A stretch of 35,289 nt of DNA from Myxococcales bacterium (GTDB lineage Bacteria; Myxococcota_A; Polyangia; Polyangiales; Polyangiaceae): contig JACRDA010000081.1 of NCBI GenBank assembly GCA_016212965.1, positions 1 through 35,289 of the forward strand, given 5' to 3'. The notes below the pieces were generated by a model, which was given only the letters and a program-made list of their open reading frames with translations, was not told the origin of the DNA and searched no databases. Position numbers and translations under genes: made by a program. Every line of letters starts with the position of its first letter. Position 1 is the stretch's first letter. Shown here piece by piece: positions 14,155-21,643 of the stretch.

Positions 14155-15858
14155 TCAGCGATGGACGACGAGGTACGACGCGAGGAAGATGTTGCCCGCT
14201 CCGTTCGGAGGGGTCTGGCCGTTCAGGGTCGCGGCGTAGGTGAGGTGGGCCGACGCGCCGGGGGTCACGTCGGCGGTCACGTCGGCGACGAAGGGCTCGA
14301 CCTGCTGACCGGGGCACCAGCCGCCGCGGCCGAACCACCAGGTGCCCGCCTGGTTCGGCACCATGCCGTGGTCCATCTGCGGCATGCAGCCGTCGTTCTG
14401 CGAGACGTCCGGGTGCGCCTTCGTGTAGGTCGTGCCGTTCACCGTGAAGTCGTGCTGGTGCGCGCAGAACTCGGCGCAGTTCTGCGTGGCGCCGCCGTGG
14501 CCCGTGACGAGGGCCCAGAGCTCGACCCGCTTGGCGTCGGCGGGGATGGCGACGTCCTTGGCGGGGTGCAGAGCGTCGTAGCCCGGGCCGAAGTCGCCGC
14601 CCGACCAGAGGAAGGTCGCCTGCGCGGGGCGGTAGCCCTTGCCGCGATTCGAGAACCGGAGCGCGAGGCGCGTGGCCGTCGGCTGCGGGTTCCAGGGCGG
14701 CGCGAACGACCAGCGCAGCATGCGCTTGCCGCCGTCGGCGAGGACCGCGAGCATCGGCGACGCGTCCACGACCCAGTGCGTCTCGCGGTGGTAGCTCGTG
14801 ATGAAGCGCGCGAGCTCCACGGTCTCGCCGCCGGTCTTCTCCGGCAAGAGGTAGAGCGACGCGAGGTAGTCCCACGCGCCGCAGTTGCCGAACTCGATCT
14901 TCTCGGGGTCGGGGCAGGAGAGCTCGACCTCGACCTCGAGCGTGTCGTAGCGCGCCATGTCCTCGGCGCTCGGCAGCGACACGCCCTTGTTCGCTTGCTC
15001 GGACAGGATCGCGCCGTTCCACAGCGTCACGACGTGGGCGCCGTCGTCGTCGAGCGCCGCCTGGCGCGCCGCCCAGCCGTCGAAGTAGCGCACCTCGTTC
15101 GCCGCGTAGGCGAGGTTCGATTTCCACGGCCAGTAGCCCTGCTGCTGCAGCTGCGCGCTGTAGCGGCTCACGTCCGCGAGGTACCCGACGCCGCGGATGC
15201 GCTGGAAGCGATCGATCGCCAGGCCGAGCCGCCCGCGGCTGACGAGCACCTCGCCCACCCAGTTGCCGAGATCGGCCGCGCGCGTGCGCGCGACGTGCAA
15301 GTGGCGGCGCCAGTAGGCGGCGTCCTCGGGCGCGAGCGTCGCCAAGAGAGCGTCCACGCGCCCTTGCATCGCCGTCGTCGCGATCGTGGCCTGCTCCTCG
15401 GTCGAGGCGCGCGACACGAACAGGTAGTGGGCGTCGCGCGGCGAGGTGGCGACGAGCTCGGCGAGGTCGTTCTCCCACACGCTCGTCGGATCGAGATCCG
15501 AGACGCGGATGGTGTCGGGGATGACGACGTGGCTCTCGCAGCCGGTCCAGCGCGCGCGCAGGCCGTAGGTGGTGCCGTCCACGAGCTCGAGCGTGAAGTC
15601 GTCGGCGAGCTCGCCGCGGTGCGTGCCGTACGGGCCCTCGGCAAACGCGTACGACGGCAGCGCCGGGCTCTGGCACGCCGGCCGCCCCGCCTGGATGGGG
15701 GCCGCGACGGGCTCGGGCTCCGGCGGCACGGGCGCCGCGGTCTCGTCGGCCGGGGCGCAGGCGGCCGAGGCCGTGAGGAGCGCCGCGAAGAGCGCGCACG
15801 GGCGCGCGGCGGCGAGGCTTCGGCCGAAGTCGAGGGCCGAGGGAGAGCGCGAAGTCAT
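14155..15858 (-). CDS. PNGase F-like secreted protein (peptide-N-glycosidase F fold)
   Basis: 567 residues from ATG 15858. A signal segment (CALFAALLTASAAC) is followed by a Pro/Glu linker. The C-terminal half matches peptide-N4-(N-acetyl-beta-glucosaminyl)asparagine amidase F: CPDPEKIEFGNCGAWDYLAS, ELARFITSYHRETHW, NCAEFCAHQHDFTVNG and WWFGRGGWCPG. Against remembered PNGase F, the catalytic Asp60 corresponds to Asp330 (AWDY) and Glu206 to Glu463 (CAEFC). Glu118 falls at a Pro in SFAPPWNP and appears lost. PNGase F removes whole N-glycans from Asn; activity here is uncertain. The middle region (about 100-300) is extra and unassigned. ATG 15867 also exists, but TGCTCTAAT overlaps it. First gene of a probable three-gene operon. 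Confidence 0.85.
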   Translation of the reverse strand: MTSRSPSALDFGRSLAAARPCALFAALLTASAACAPADETAAPVPPEPEPVAAPIQAGRPACQSPALPSYAFAEGPYGTHRGELADDFTLELVDGTTYGLRARWTGCESHVVIPDTIRVSDLDPTSVWENDLAELVATSPRDAHYLFVSRASTEEQATIATTAMQGRVDALLATLAPEDAAYWRRHLHVARTRAADLGNWVGEVLVSRGRLGLAIDRFQRIRGVGYLADVSRYSAQLQQQGYWPWKSNLAYAANEVRYFDGWAARQAALDDDGAHVVTLWNGAILSEQANKGVSLPSAEDMARYDTLEVEVELSCPDPEKIEFGNCGAWDYLASLYLLPEKTGGETVELARFITSYHRETHWVVDASPMLAVLADGGKRMLRWSFAPPWNPQPTATRLALRFSNRGKGYRPAQATFLWSGGDFGPGYDALHPAKDVAIPADAKRVELWALVTGHGGATQNCAEFCAHQHDFTVNGTTYTKAHPDVSQNDGCMPQMDHGMVPNQAGTWWFGRGGWCPGQQVEPFVADVTADVTPGASAHLTYAATLNGQTPPNGAGNIFLASYLVVHR

Positions 15859-15865
15859 GGTGCGC

Positions 15866-15874
15866 ATTAGAGCA
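15866..15874 (-). promoter_or_regulatory. Extended -10 element of the PNGase F-like operon
   Basis: On the minus strand this reads TGCTCTAAT: TGn plus five of six matches to TATAAT, ending 7 nt before ATG 15858. It is the best -10 in the window and supports a leaderless start at 15858. Confidence 0.5.
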
Positions 15875-15925
15875 CGCCCGCCCGGGCAACGCAGGAGGGC
15901 GCGCGTCCGGGCGGGGAGACACGAA

Positions 15926-15956
15926 GGGCCGGCACTCCCGATGGGAGAGCCGGCCC
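15926..15956. terminator. Strong hairpin after the Cys-rich lipoprotein gene
   Basis: GGGCCGGC-A-CTCCC, 3-nt loop, GGGAG-A-GCCGGCCC: 13 base pairs with one A-A mismatch. It lies about 45 bp past the stop at 16001 on the minus strand and upstream of the PNGase F-like promoter. There is no T-tract, but the position suits termination or mRNA 3'-end protection. Confidence 0.55.
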
Positions 15957-16000
15957 CCGACGAGGCTCGCGTCGCGCGGACCTCGGACAGGCCTGGCGCG

Positions 16001-16885
16001 TCAGCGGCAGATGGGCGGCATGCCCGCGCCCTTCAGCGCGGCGGAGATGGCGCCGAGCGCCGCGCGGGCGTCGGAGCTGCCCTTCATCGAGTTGCACACG
16101 CCCACGGCCGCGAGGTAGTAGCCCTTCTGCTCGAGCGGCGCGCTCTGCGCGTTCTGCGCCAGCGCGGCGCAGCAGGCGCCGAGGTCGCCGCCGACGCCCG
16201 TGCCCGCGGCGGCCTTCTTCGCGGCGCGGAGCGAGGCGAACACGCTGTTCGAGTCGCCGCCCGACGGGTCCCAGGCGCCGACCCCGGCCACGCCCTCGTT
16301 GGCGAGCACGACCTGCACGGCGCGCGCCGGCTTGCCGCCCTGCAGGCACACGCCGTCGGCCGCAGCGGCGGCGAGCTTGTCCTTGCCGAGCGTGATGTTG
16401 TCCGGGGGATTCCAGGTGCACTCGGTGAGCCCAAGCGCGCGCGACGCGGCGTCGACGCCCGTGCTGGCCGTGCCGGCGCCGAGCTTCGCCTTGCCGTCCG
16501 CGGCGGCGGCGACGCGCGTGCCGTCGGTCGCGTTCGAGCTCGCCCACGCGGTCGGCACGGTGAAGGTCGCCCGGCCGCCCGGGACCGCCATCGCGTTGCC
16601 GCTCCAGTTGGCGTCCGGCTCCTTGCCGTCGAGCTCCGCCTTGGCGCGCGCCTCGATGGGCGGCTTGTTGCCGAGGGGCGCGGTCTCCTGCTGCACCGGC
16701 GCCGGGGTCGAGGGCGGCGGGGGCTGGGGCGGGGGATTGTTCGGGTTCTCGGCCACGCCGCCCGTCGGGGCCTGCGTGCCCGTGGCCTTGTCACCGTTCG
16801 TTTCGCTCGAGCTGCCGCAAGCGACACCGAACGCGCCGAACACCAGGGCCAGCGCGAAAACACTCGTGAGACTGTGGGGTTTCAA
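16001..16885 (-). CDS. Lipoprotein with Pro-rich linker and conserved-looking Cys-rich C-terminus
   Basis: 294 residues from a TTG start at 16885. The signal SVFALALVFGAFGVAC (lipobox GVAC) starts a few residues in. A Thr/Pro linker (NNPPPQPPPPSTPAPVQQ) follows, then a mid-domain with SGNAMAVPGGRATFTVP. The C-terminal 60 residues read GACCAALAQNAQSAPLEQKG, then VCNSMKGSS and end MPPICR, a cysteine pattern I associate with myxobacterial lipoproteins but cannot assign to a named family. TTG is chosen because GAGGAAA lies just upstream and the signal peptide begins right after it; no ATG/GTG fits as well. Function unknown. Confidence 0.75.
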   Translation of the reverse strand: MKPHSLTSVFALALVFGAFGVACGSSSETNGDKATGTQAPTGGVAENPNNPPPQPPPPSTPAPVQQETAPLGNKPPIEARAKAELDGKEPDANWSGNAMAVPGGRATFTVPTAWASSNATDGTRVAAAADGKAKLGAGTASTGVDAASRALGLTECTWNPPDNITLGKDKLAAAAADGVCLQGGKPARAVQVVLANEGVAGVGAWDPSGGDSNSVFASLRAAKKAAAGTGVGGDLGACCAALAQNAQSAPLEQKGYYLAAVGVCNSMKGSSDARAALGAISAALKGAGMPPICR

Positions 16886-16890
16886 GGTCG

Positions 16891-16897
16891 TTTCCTC
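16891..16897 (-). promoter_or_regulatory. Ribosome binding site fixing a TTG start
   Basis: Minus-strand GAGGAAA lies 5 nt before TTG 16885 (core GAGG to TTG 8 nt). It is the main support for the rare start codon. Confidence 0.55.
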
Positions 16898-17005
16898 TTG
16901 ACGCCGGGGCTCGAGGCGCCCGGCAAGTGACAGTAAGATCCAACCCCGCCGGGAAGGCAAGTCCCAGCACGCACCTGACGGCCTCCCGGGGTGGACCCCG
17001 GCGGC

Positions 17006-18562
17006 TCAGGCGGGGGCCGTGACGGCGACGCCGATCCGGCGGCGGAGCAGGCTGTAGCGGTGCGCGGTGACGAACACGAGCAGATCGTCCATGCGCTCCT
17101 CGAGCCGCGCCGGGCCGCCCGCGGCGAGCGCGACCTCGTCCTCGAGCGCGAGCACGGCGGCCGCGGCGTCCAGATCGGCCGCGAGCAGCATGCCCGCGCA
17201 GGTCGCCGTGTGGTCGGCCGTCACGCGCCACTCGGCGAGGTTCGTGCGCGCGCCCTTCTCGACGAAGCGGTTGAAGGCGTCGCCCAGGCGCGCCCGGACC
17301 TGCGCGTCGACGAGCGGCGCGAGCACGCGGGCCAGGGGCTCGACGCGGGCCTTGAGCTCCGGGGCGATGGGCAGCCCGGAGTTGCCGAGCAAGAGCGCCG
17401 CGAGGAACACGTCCTCGAGCTGCGGGAGCGCGGGGATGAGCGCCGCGAGGATGAGCTCGCGCCGGTAGGCGCTGAGGTGGCGACCCGCGGCGAAGGCGAG
17501 CTCGCGCACCGAGCGGCCCGCGAGGAGCTTTCGGCCGACGCGCGTCGTCGGGGTCTGGTCGAGCACCACCTCGATGCAGTCGTCGACGGTGGGCATCACG
17601 TAGATCGGGGGCACGCGCAGGCCGAGCACGGTGGCGGCCCACGCGAGCGAGCGGACGGCGTCGACCGTGGTGCGGTTGGGGTCGGCGCGGTTCGCGAGGT
17701 CGAGGCGGGCGCGCGGCGCGCCCTTGCGCAGGGCAGCCATCTGGCCGAGCAGGGCGGCCGCGGCGATGTCGGCGAGGATTTCCCCGGTCAACGGATCCTG
17801 CAGCGGGTGCATCAGGAGCTCGCGCCACTCGTCCTCGTTCACGGCGCGCTTGGGGCGCACGACCCCGGGCTGCACGTGCGCGACGTAGGTGGCGCGCTCC
17901 TCGTCGTGCGCTTCGCCGAGGTAGACGAGGGCGCTCGCGACGCAGAAGCGCCGGTCGAGGTCCTCCACGCGCCCGAGCGCACGATAGAGCGTGTGCATGA
18001 GCGCGGCGTCGCGCGGGGCCTGCCGCAACCGCTGGTGGATTGCGGCCGGATCGCGCAGCGCCCGGCTGCGGCGCAGGACCGCGGCGGCCGCCGGGGCGAG
18101 CTCGCCCTCGAGCTCGACCGCCGGCTCGCCGGCCTCTGCGGCGAGCTCCTCGTTCTCGGCCCGGAGCTCCTCGTTCTCGGCGCGGAGCTCGGCGGTCTCC
18201 TGCTCGAGGCGCGCGATGCGCCGCTGCAGGGCCGCGATGCGCGGCTCGTCGGAGGGGGCGAGCGGCTCGAGCGTCGCGTCGACCTCGACGCCGGCGTCGC
18301 CCGTGCTCGGCGGCGGCTCGACCGCGTGGCTCGCGCGCACCGCCTGCTCGATGTGGGCGACGCGCTCGGGCGAGAGTCCGGCCTCCGCCGCCGCGCGGTC
18401 GAGCTCGGCGCGCACCTCCGGGCCGAGCGCGCCCGCGGCGCCGGCGAGCGCCTCGGCGAAGCGCGCACCGTAGGTCGCCTCGGCCCCGCCGAGCTCGGTC
18501 GGCCCGGGCGCGGACGGCGCGTCGAAGTCGTCGATGTCGTAAGAGAAGGCGTCGTCTTCCAC
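17006..18562 (-). CDS. Coiled-coil protein with long helical C-terminal domain, hypothetical
   Basis: 518 residues from GTG 18562 (a TTG at 18646 is an alternative without a visible ribosome site). The N-terminus is acidic (VEDDAFSYDIDDFD). Residues about 130-170 form a strong coiled coil with heptads (IAALQRRIARLEQETAELRA, then two ENEELRA/ENEELAA copies). The C-terminal 330 residues are helix-rich: AAIHQRLRQAPRDAALMHTL, RRFCVASALVYLGEAH, LMHPLQDPLTGEILADIA and EWRVTADHTATCAGMLLAAD. I associate such C-terminal helical domains with large myxobacterial TPR-type proteins but know no function. No signal peptide, so probably cytoplasmic. It lies 105 bp downstream of the EGF-repeat gene and may be co-transcribed. 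Confidence 0.72.
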   Translation of the reverse strand: MEDDAFSYDIDDFDAPSAPGPTELGGAEATYGARFAEALAGAAGALGPEVRAELDRAAAEAGLSPERVAHIEQAVRASHAVEPPPSTGDAGVEVDATLEPLAPSDEPRIAALQRRIARLEQETAELRAENEELRAENEELAAEAGEPAVELEGELAPAAAAVLRRSRALRDPAAIHQRLRQAPRDAALMHTLYRALGRVEDLDRRFCVASALVYLGEAHDEERATYVAHVQPGVVRPKRAVNEDEWRELLMHPLQDPLTGEILADIAAAALLGQMAALRKGAPRARLDLANRADPNRTTVDAVRSLAWAATVLGLRVPPIYVMPTVDDCIEVVLDQTPTTRVGRKLLAGRSVRELAFAAGRHLSAYRRELILAALIPALPQLEDVFLAALLLGNSGLPIAPELKARVEPLARVLAPLVDAQVRARLGDAFNRFVEKGARTNLAEWRVTADHTATCAGMLLAADLDAAAAVLALEDEVALAAGGPARLEERMDDLLVFVTAHRYSLLRRRIGVAVTAPA

Positions 18563-18667
18563 GTTCGTGTTGGCTCCCGCGAGGTCGGCGGCTCGCTGCG
18601 AGCAAGGCGGCGCGACCAGTTTCGCCCCGCGCGCCCGGGCGTACAAGTTCGGTGGTGAGGCGGTCTC

Positions 18668-19966
18668 CTACTGCGACAGGTAGAGGAGCGAGTCGCCGAG
18701 CAGCTGGCTGCGGTGCGCCGGCGCGAGGTGGCCGATGTCGAAGCCCCAGGTCATGGCCCGGTATGCCGCGGTCACGTTCACCGCGGCGATGTACTCGTTC
18801 GCGAAGTCGGTCGAGCCGTTCGGCGTGAGGTTGTCCGGGCGGTGCTTCAGCATGACCTCGACGGAGGCCACGTTGGGCGAGAACGCGCTCCACATGTCGG
18901 GCGCCGAGCCGCCGCCGAGGAGCTGCAGCGTGTACGCGCCGGCGCCGGCCACCGGGTGTCCGGTGCCATCGGCGAACGCGGGCAGGCCGCCGTTCGCGAT
19001 GGTGGGCATGTTGAACTGGAAGTTCCCGAGGCCGAGGTAGGTCGGCGCGAAGACCGCCGTGGCCGGGGGCTCGTTGTAGAGGCAGTGGCCACCCGCGTAG
19101 AGGAGGCGGCCGCCGCCGTCGAGGTAGGCGGTGAGGTCCGCCACGTTCGCGGCCGTGAGGTTGCTGTCCCAGCGGTCGCCGATCGACCAGACCACGACGC
19201 CGTAGCCCGCGAGCGGCGTCAGCGTCTGGGCGTCGACGCCCAGGGTCTCGACGTCCGGGGTCAGCCCGAGCGCCGAGGCCATGGCGGCCAGCCACTCGAC
19301 CTCGACCGACAGCCCCTCGTCGTCGTCCACGAACAGGACGCGGTGGCAGGCGAGCGTCCCGTCGCCGAAGGAGCCCGGCGCACACGTGCAGTCGAAGCCG
19401 CCGTCCGTGTTCGTGCAGAGCGCGTTCGCGACACAGGTGTGCGTGCCGAGCGTGCACTCGTCGTCGTCGACGCACGCCGTGCCGTCGCCCGAGTAGCCCG
19501 CGTTGCAGTTGCAGTCGAACGAGCCGAGCGTGTTCGTGCAGGTCGCGTGCACGTCGCAGTCGTCGGTGCCGAGCGCGCACTCGTCGTCGTCGACGCACGT
19601 CGTGCCGCCGCCCGAGTAGCCCGCGTTGCAGGTGCAGTCGAAGGCGCCGACCGTGTTCGTGCAGCTCGCGTGTGCGTCGCAGTCGTGGGTGCCGAGCGCG
19701 CACTCGTCCTCGTCGCTGCACGCGAGGCCGGTGCCTGCCCAGCCGTCGCTGCAGGTGCAGATTGCGTGCCCGCTCGAGTCGTCGCAGCTCGCGTGCGCGT
19801 CGCAGCTGATCTCGGCGCAGGTCTCCGGCCCCACGCCGCCCTGCCCGCCGTGGCCCTGGCCGGGTGGCGAGGCGTCGCTCGGCGCGTTGGCGAGCGAGCA
19901 GCTCGCTGCCCAGAGACCCGACAGCGTCGCCCCCGCGACGAGCCGACCAAGAGTGCACAAGCGCAT
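18668..19966 (-). CDS. EGF-repeat secreted protein with GATase-like C-terminal domain
   Basis: 432 residues. A signal segment (residues 1-23, ending LWAASC, weak lipobox) is followed by a Gly-rich linker. Four EGF-like modules occupy about 50-83, 89-124, 130-165 and 171-207, each with six Cys; modules 2-4 begin with the calcium-binding opening DxDEC and contain CTNTxGxFDCxC. The C-terminal 225 residues start RVLFVDDDEGLSVEVEW and continue LAGYGVVVWSIGDRWDS and YLDGGGRLLYAGGHC, a Rossmann-like pattern typical of the GATase-like/gingipain-type domains in secreted proteins, with no obvious catalytic triad. EGF repeats are uncommon in bacteria outside myxobacteria and relatives. Likely surface-exposed adhesion or scaffold protein. 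Confidence 0.85.
   Translation of the reverse strand: MRLCTLGRLVAGATLSGLWAASCSLANAPSDASPPGQGHGGQGGVGPETCAEISCDAHASCDDSSGHAICTCSDGWAGTGLACSDEDECALGTHDCDAHASCTNTVGAFDCTCNAGYSGGGTTCVDDDECALGTDDCDVHATCTNTLGSFDCNCNAGYSGDGTACVDDDECTLGTHTCVANALCTNTDGGFDCTCAPGSFGDGTLACHRVLFVDDDEGLSVEVEWLAAMASALGLTPDVETLGVDAQTLTPLAGYGVVVWSIGDRWDSNLTAANVADLTAYLDGGGRLLYAGGHCLYNEPPATAVFAPTYLGLGNFQFNMPTIANGGLPAFADGTGHPVAGAGAYTLQLLGGGSAPDMWSAFSPNVASVEVMLKHRPDNLTPNGSTDFANEYIAAVNVTAAYRAMTWGFDIGHLAPAHRSQLLGDSLLYLSQ
19455..19823 (-). repeat. 123-bp coding tandem repeat (EGF modules)
   Basis: The DNA repeats with exact 123-bp spacing: the CACTCGTC element starts at 19455, 19578 and 19701. Each unit encodes one 41-residue EGF-like module. 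The two central units are nearly identical and the outer ones are diverged, indicating recent internal duplication. Confidence 0.75.
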
Positions 19967-20027
19967 GCCGAAACGCTACACGCGCCGCCGCTCGAAAAAC
20001 ACCTGCGCCGTGTCGTCGTCTGCAGGG

Positions 20028-20055
20028 TTGCGACTGACGTCACGTAAGGTATTCC
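20028..20055 (+). promoter_or_regulatory. Possible sigma70-type promoter with a TGACGTCA palindrome in the spacer
   Basis: TTGCGA (20028-20033), 16-bp spacer, TATTCC (20050-20055). The perfect palindrome TGACGTCA (20035-20042) lies between the boxes, where a repressor could block RNA polymerase. It points toward the DUF1993 gene. A closer TATGGC at 20087-20092 is a competing -10. Confidence 0.35.
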
Positions 20056-20100
20056 GGCTGCGGTGGTCGGGTCGGCCGGACCGGGCTATGGCACATCGCG

Positions 20101-20613
20101 ATGGACCTCTACGCAGCTTCGGTCGTGCCGATGAAGAAGATGCTGGGCAACCTCGACCGCTGGCTCGAGGCGGGCCTCGCGCACGCCGCGAAGCGCTCGT
20201 TCGACCCCGCGGTGCTGTTCACCTCGCGCCTTGCGCCCGACCAGTTCCCGCTCTCGCGCCAGGTGCAAGCGGCCTGCGACGCGGCCAAGGCCGCCGCCGC
20301 GCGCCTCACGGGGCAGGAGCAGCCCAAGCACCCCGACACCGAGCAGACGATGGACGAGCTGCGCGCGCGCATCCGCACCTGCGTCGCCTACCTCGACACC
20401 TTCGCGCCGGCCGACTTCGAGGGGGCCGACACGCGCCTGCTCGAGCTGCCCTTCCTCGAAGGCAAGGTGATGCTCGGGCGCGACTACCTGCACGAGATGG
20501 CCCTGCCGAACTTCTACTTCCACGTGACCACCGCCTACTCGATCCTGCGCCACAACGGCGTCGAGCTCGGCAAGCGCGACTACATCGGCGCGCTCAGCGT
20601 GCGCGATCGCTGA
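20101..20613 (+). CDS. DUF1993 family protein
   Basis: 170 residues, the usual length. It matches the family through the N-terminal MDLYAASVVPMKKMLGNLDR, then DPAVLFTSRLAPDQFPLSRQ, then LPFLEGKVMLGRDYLHEMAL and PNFYFHVTTAYSILRHNGVE at the C-terminus. DUF1993 proteins are predicted DinB-like four-helix-bundle cytosolic proteins of unknown function, also found in fungi. The PNFYFHVTTAY..LR.N segment with a conserved His resembles the metal-site helix of DinB folds. It begins a short plus-strand run, 22 bp before the next lipoprotein gene. Confidence 0.92.
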   Translation: MDLYAASVVPMKKMLGNLDRWLEAGLAHAAKRSFDPAVLFTSRLAPDQFPLSRQVQAACDAAKAAAARLTGQEQPKHPDTEQTMDELRARIRTCVAYLDTFAPADFEGADTRLLELPFLEGKVMLGRDYLHEMALPNFYFHVTTAYSILRHNGVELGKRDYIGALSVRDR

Positions 20614-20621
20614 ACGGCGCC

Positions 20622-20627
20622 TATGCT
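20622..20627 (+). promoter_or_regulatory. -10-like element before the AgmX/PglI-like lipoprotein gene
   Basis: TATGCT (TAnnnT) lies between the DUF1993 stop and ATG 20636, ending 8 nt before it. It suggests a separate leaderless start despite the tight spacing. Confidence 0.35.
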
Positions 20628-20635
20628 GGGCTGAC

Positions 20636-21610
20636 ATGATGCGACCCCGCCGACTCCTGCTCGCCGTCGCGCTCGGGCTCGCGCTCGGTAGCGCCGCGTG
20701 CGCGCCGCGCATCCACCCGGGCAAGGAGCCGAGCGTGGCGCTGCCGCCCCCCGCGAGCCGCGCACGGCCGGGGGTCGGGGCCGAGCTCGAGCGGCGGCTG
20801 CGCACTGTCGAGATCGAGCTCGCGCACGGACTTGCCGAGGGCCGTCCCACGGCGGAGCTCGAGGCGCTCGCGGAGCGCCGGCTCGCGCTCGCCGTCGCGC
20901 TCGCGCGGATCGGCGCGGCGGGCGAGGACGCGGGCGTGCCGGGCGAGGTCGCTGCCGGCGAGCAAGGCGAGGAGAGCAAGAACGCCGAGCGGGGTCGGAG
21001 CGCGGGCGGCGGCGCGGACGCTGCGGAGCGCGACGCCACCGCGGCGGTGGAGCGGGTGCGGAGCACGGGTGGGCGCTCGGGGCTCGACCGCCCCGGCGAC
21101 GGGTACGGCGCACGAGGCGGTGATCGGCCCGGCTACACCGGCGGCGTGCCCACCCCTGCGGCCGCGGCGGGCAAGCCCGACGCCTGGCGCGAGCCGGCGG
21201 CCAAGAAGGGCGGGGACCACGGGCGCTACTACGACACGACGGGCGAGGCGAACGACGACGCGCCGGACGACGACGAGTCGGGCGCGTACGCCGGCGGCGC
21301 CGTGCAGGCCGCGGTCGTGCGCCATGCGCCGATGCCTGCCGAGGTGCTGCCCGCCATCGAGGGGAGGTTGGACTCCCTGCTCGCGTGCTTTCCGGGCGGC
21401 GGCCCCGCGGCCGGGACGCTCGGCCTGCGCGTGACCGCGCGGCTCGGGACGGACGGCTTTCTGCACGACGTCGACGTCCGCGCGGACGAGGGCCTGCCGC
21501 CCGCGACGCAGCGCTGCCTCGTCAGCGGGCTCGGCGCCGTGCGCGTGCCGGGCGGGGAGGCGCTCGGCGGCGTGCCGGTGTCGTTCCCCCTGTGGCTGCA
21601 CGCGCCGTAG
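20636..21610 (+). CDS. Lipoprotein with AgmX/PglI-like C-terminal domain
   Basis: 324 residues. LLLAVALGLALGSAAC is a lipoprotein signal (lipobox SAAC). Residues about 45-100 are helical and Glu/Arg/Ala-rich (ELERRLRTVEIELAHGLAEG). Residues 100-215 are low-complexity, Gly/Asp-rich and likely disordered. The C-terminal 90 residues fit the AgmX/PglI (TonB-like) C-terminal pattern of myxobacteria: a helix with a Cys (LDSLLACFPG), a strand (LGLRVTARLGTDGFLHDVDV), then a second Cys (QRCLVSGLGAVRVP) before the last strand (VPVSFPLWL). In other myxobacterial proteins this domain occurs in gliding- and secretion-associated envelope proteins. The function here is inferred only as periplasmic. It converges with the radical SAM gene. 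Confidence 0.75.
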   Translation: MMRPRRLLLAVALGLALGSAACAPRIHPGKEPSVALPPPASRARPGVGAELERRLRTVEIELAHGLAEGRPTAELEALAERRLALAVALARIGAAGEDAGVPGEVAAGEQGEESKNAERGRSAGGGADAAERDATAAVERVRSTGGRSGLDRPGDGYGARGGDRPGYTGGVPTPAAAAGKPDAWREPAAKKGGDHGRYYDTTGEANDDAPDDDESGAYAGGAVQAAVVRHAPMPAEVLPAIEGRLDSLLACFPGGGPAAGTLGLRVTARLGTDGFLHDVDVRADEGLPPATQRCLVSGLGAVRVPGGEALGGVPVSFPLWLHAP

Positions 21611-21643
21611 CGGCGCCCGCCGCGCCCCACCCTCACCCGGCCC

